Origin: Acidisarcina polymorpha
GTDB lineage: Bacteria > Acidobacteriota > Terriglobia > Terriglobales > Acidobacteriaceae
Length of the DNA stretch: 64,000 nucleotides
Assembly (NCBI RefSeq): GCF_003330725.1
Contig: NZ_CP030840.1
Coordinates: forward strand, 6,628,116-6,692,115
Direction: 5' to 3'
Shown: piece after piece, positions 63,657 to 64,000 of the stretch
Layout of the letters: each line of letters starts with the position of its first letter
How positions within the stretch are numbered: position 1 is the first letter of the stretch
The notes under the pieces: model-generated
Databases searched by the model: none
The model's input: the letters and a program-made list of their open reading frames with translations, nothing else
What the model was told of the DNA's origin: nothing
Program-made: the position numbers and the translations under genes

Positions 63657-64000
63657 TCCTTAGCGATTACCTTCATCGGAAAAAGCCAACGGCTTCGAAC
63701 TAATAGAGACATTGTCCAGGCACTGTCTTAAGAATCTCAGAAGCAGCGAATACGACCATTGTCCGAGGCGTGGACGGCAGGGGGCGAGTCGCTCTTCGAG
63801 CGCCCCAGAGATTCTGTGATGCCACCGTCTTTGTGATGGGCAGGATACACGTCAACAAGTGACTAGGCTTGTTGTCAGCACTTAATGACATGCAGTAAAC
63901 CATGGCTAGTTGCAGTCCGCCCCTAGCCGCAAAAATTGCATACCCTGGGCCGAGGAAAAGGCCAGGCGAGACCACCCCCGCCGGGACACACCTTTGGTTG
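63657..64000. other. Window end without a supported gene
   Basis: The minus frame 63700-63975 (VSPGLFLGPGYAIFAARGGL and following) is open but has no recognised family or ribosome site, and the window ends soon after. No confident feature. Confidence 0.35.

Noticed and set aside
63700-63975. Minus-strand 91-residue ORF at the window end
   Set aside because: No ribosome site or recognised domain; too weak to call.

Overview
The window looks like a segment from a soil Acidobacteriota genome (class Terriglobia is my inference). This rests on gene content: secreted amidohydrolases, PQQ-type propellers and a GH13 enzyme, a darcynin-like gene, DUF1801, DUF418 and DUF2235 genes, a class A beta-lactamase remnant of the PER-like type, and a leuB-leuC-leuD cluster without leuA. 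No rRNA, tRNA or CRISPR array was recognised. A striking number of genes are broken by frameshifts, stops or clean internal deletions and lie between intact ones, so this is an accessory or decaying region, possibly on a large plasmid. The leuBCD cluster could equally be chromosomal.

Layout. 0-10 kb: serine-recombinase and xanthine-dehydrogenase remnants; an HxlR regulator diverging from a SnoaL-type gene and a dienelactone hydrolase; a broken SDR; a secreted esterase; a broken amidohydrolase; a TetR regulator diverging from a darcynin-like gene and a frameshifted SDR; an IS110 remnant. 10-14.3 kb (minus strand): GH13 alpha-glucan enzyme and a secreted propeller protein. 14.5-17.6 kb (plus strand): three translationally coupled genes, a MoxR-like AAA+ ATPase, a helical middle protein and a metallopeptidase-like/VWA protein. 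18-21.4 kb: a leaderless ABC-type binding protein, a small RHH-like ORF, and a TetR-aldo/keto reductase pair. 21.8-25.4 kb: a DNA repair neighbourhood (DUF763 diverging from dinB, a small basic protein, and exonuclease III that appears to start at a non-AUG codon). 25.6-30.1 kb: methyltransferase, nitroreductase, and a tight XRE regulator plus two four-helix membrane protein operon with a palindromic operator.

30.3-39.5 kb: secreted proteins and amidohydrolases, a broken class A beta-lactamase, a broken DUF1801 gene, a racemase-like protein lacking both expected catalytic cysteines, and a 1.58-kb tandem duplication of an amidohydrolase. 40-48.4 kb: an IS3 scrap, a secreted protein, AraC plus SDR, and a degenerate Tn554-like tnpA-tnpB pair. 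A 47-bp inverted sequence pair flanks AraC-SDR-tnpB-tnpA. Just outside is an internally deleted FAD oxidoreductase. 49-52.4 kb: leuB-leuC-leuD (leucine biosynthesis). 52.9-63.7 kb: M28 peptidase, AraC, DUF418 membrane protein, cupin, a 55-residue zinc-binding-like protein, a secreted propeller-like protein, an LprI-type protein, a DUF2235 hydrolase and a PhzF-family protein. Two copies of a roughly 150-bp intergenic repeat bracket part of this stretch.

The cohesive units are the leuBCD cluster, the MoxR-VWA triad, the dinB/DUF763/exonuclease cluster, the XRE-membrane operon and several regulator-plus-enzyme pairs with visible operator dyads. All functional statements rest on reading the translations by eye; no database search was run.
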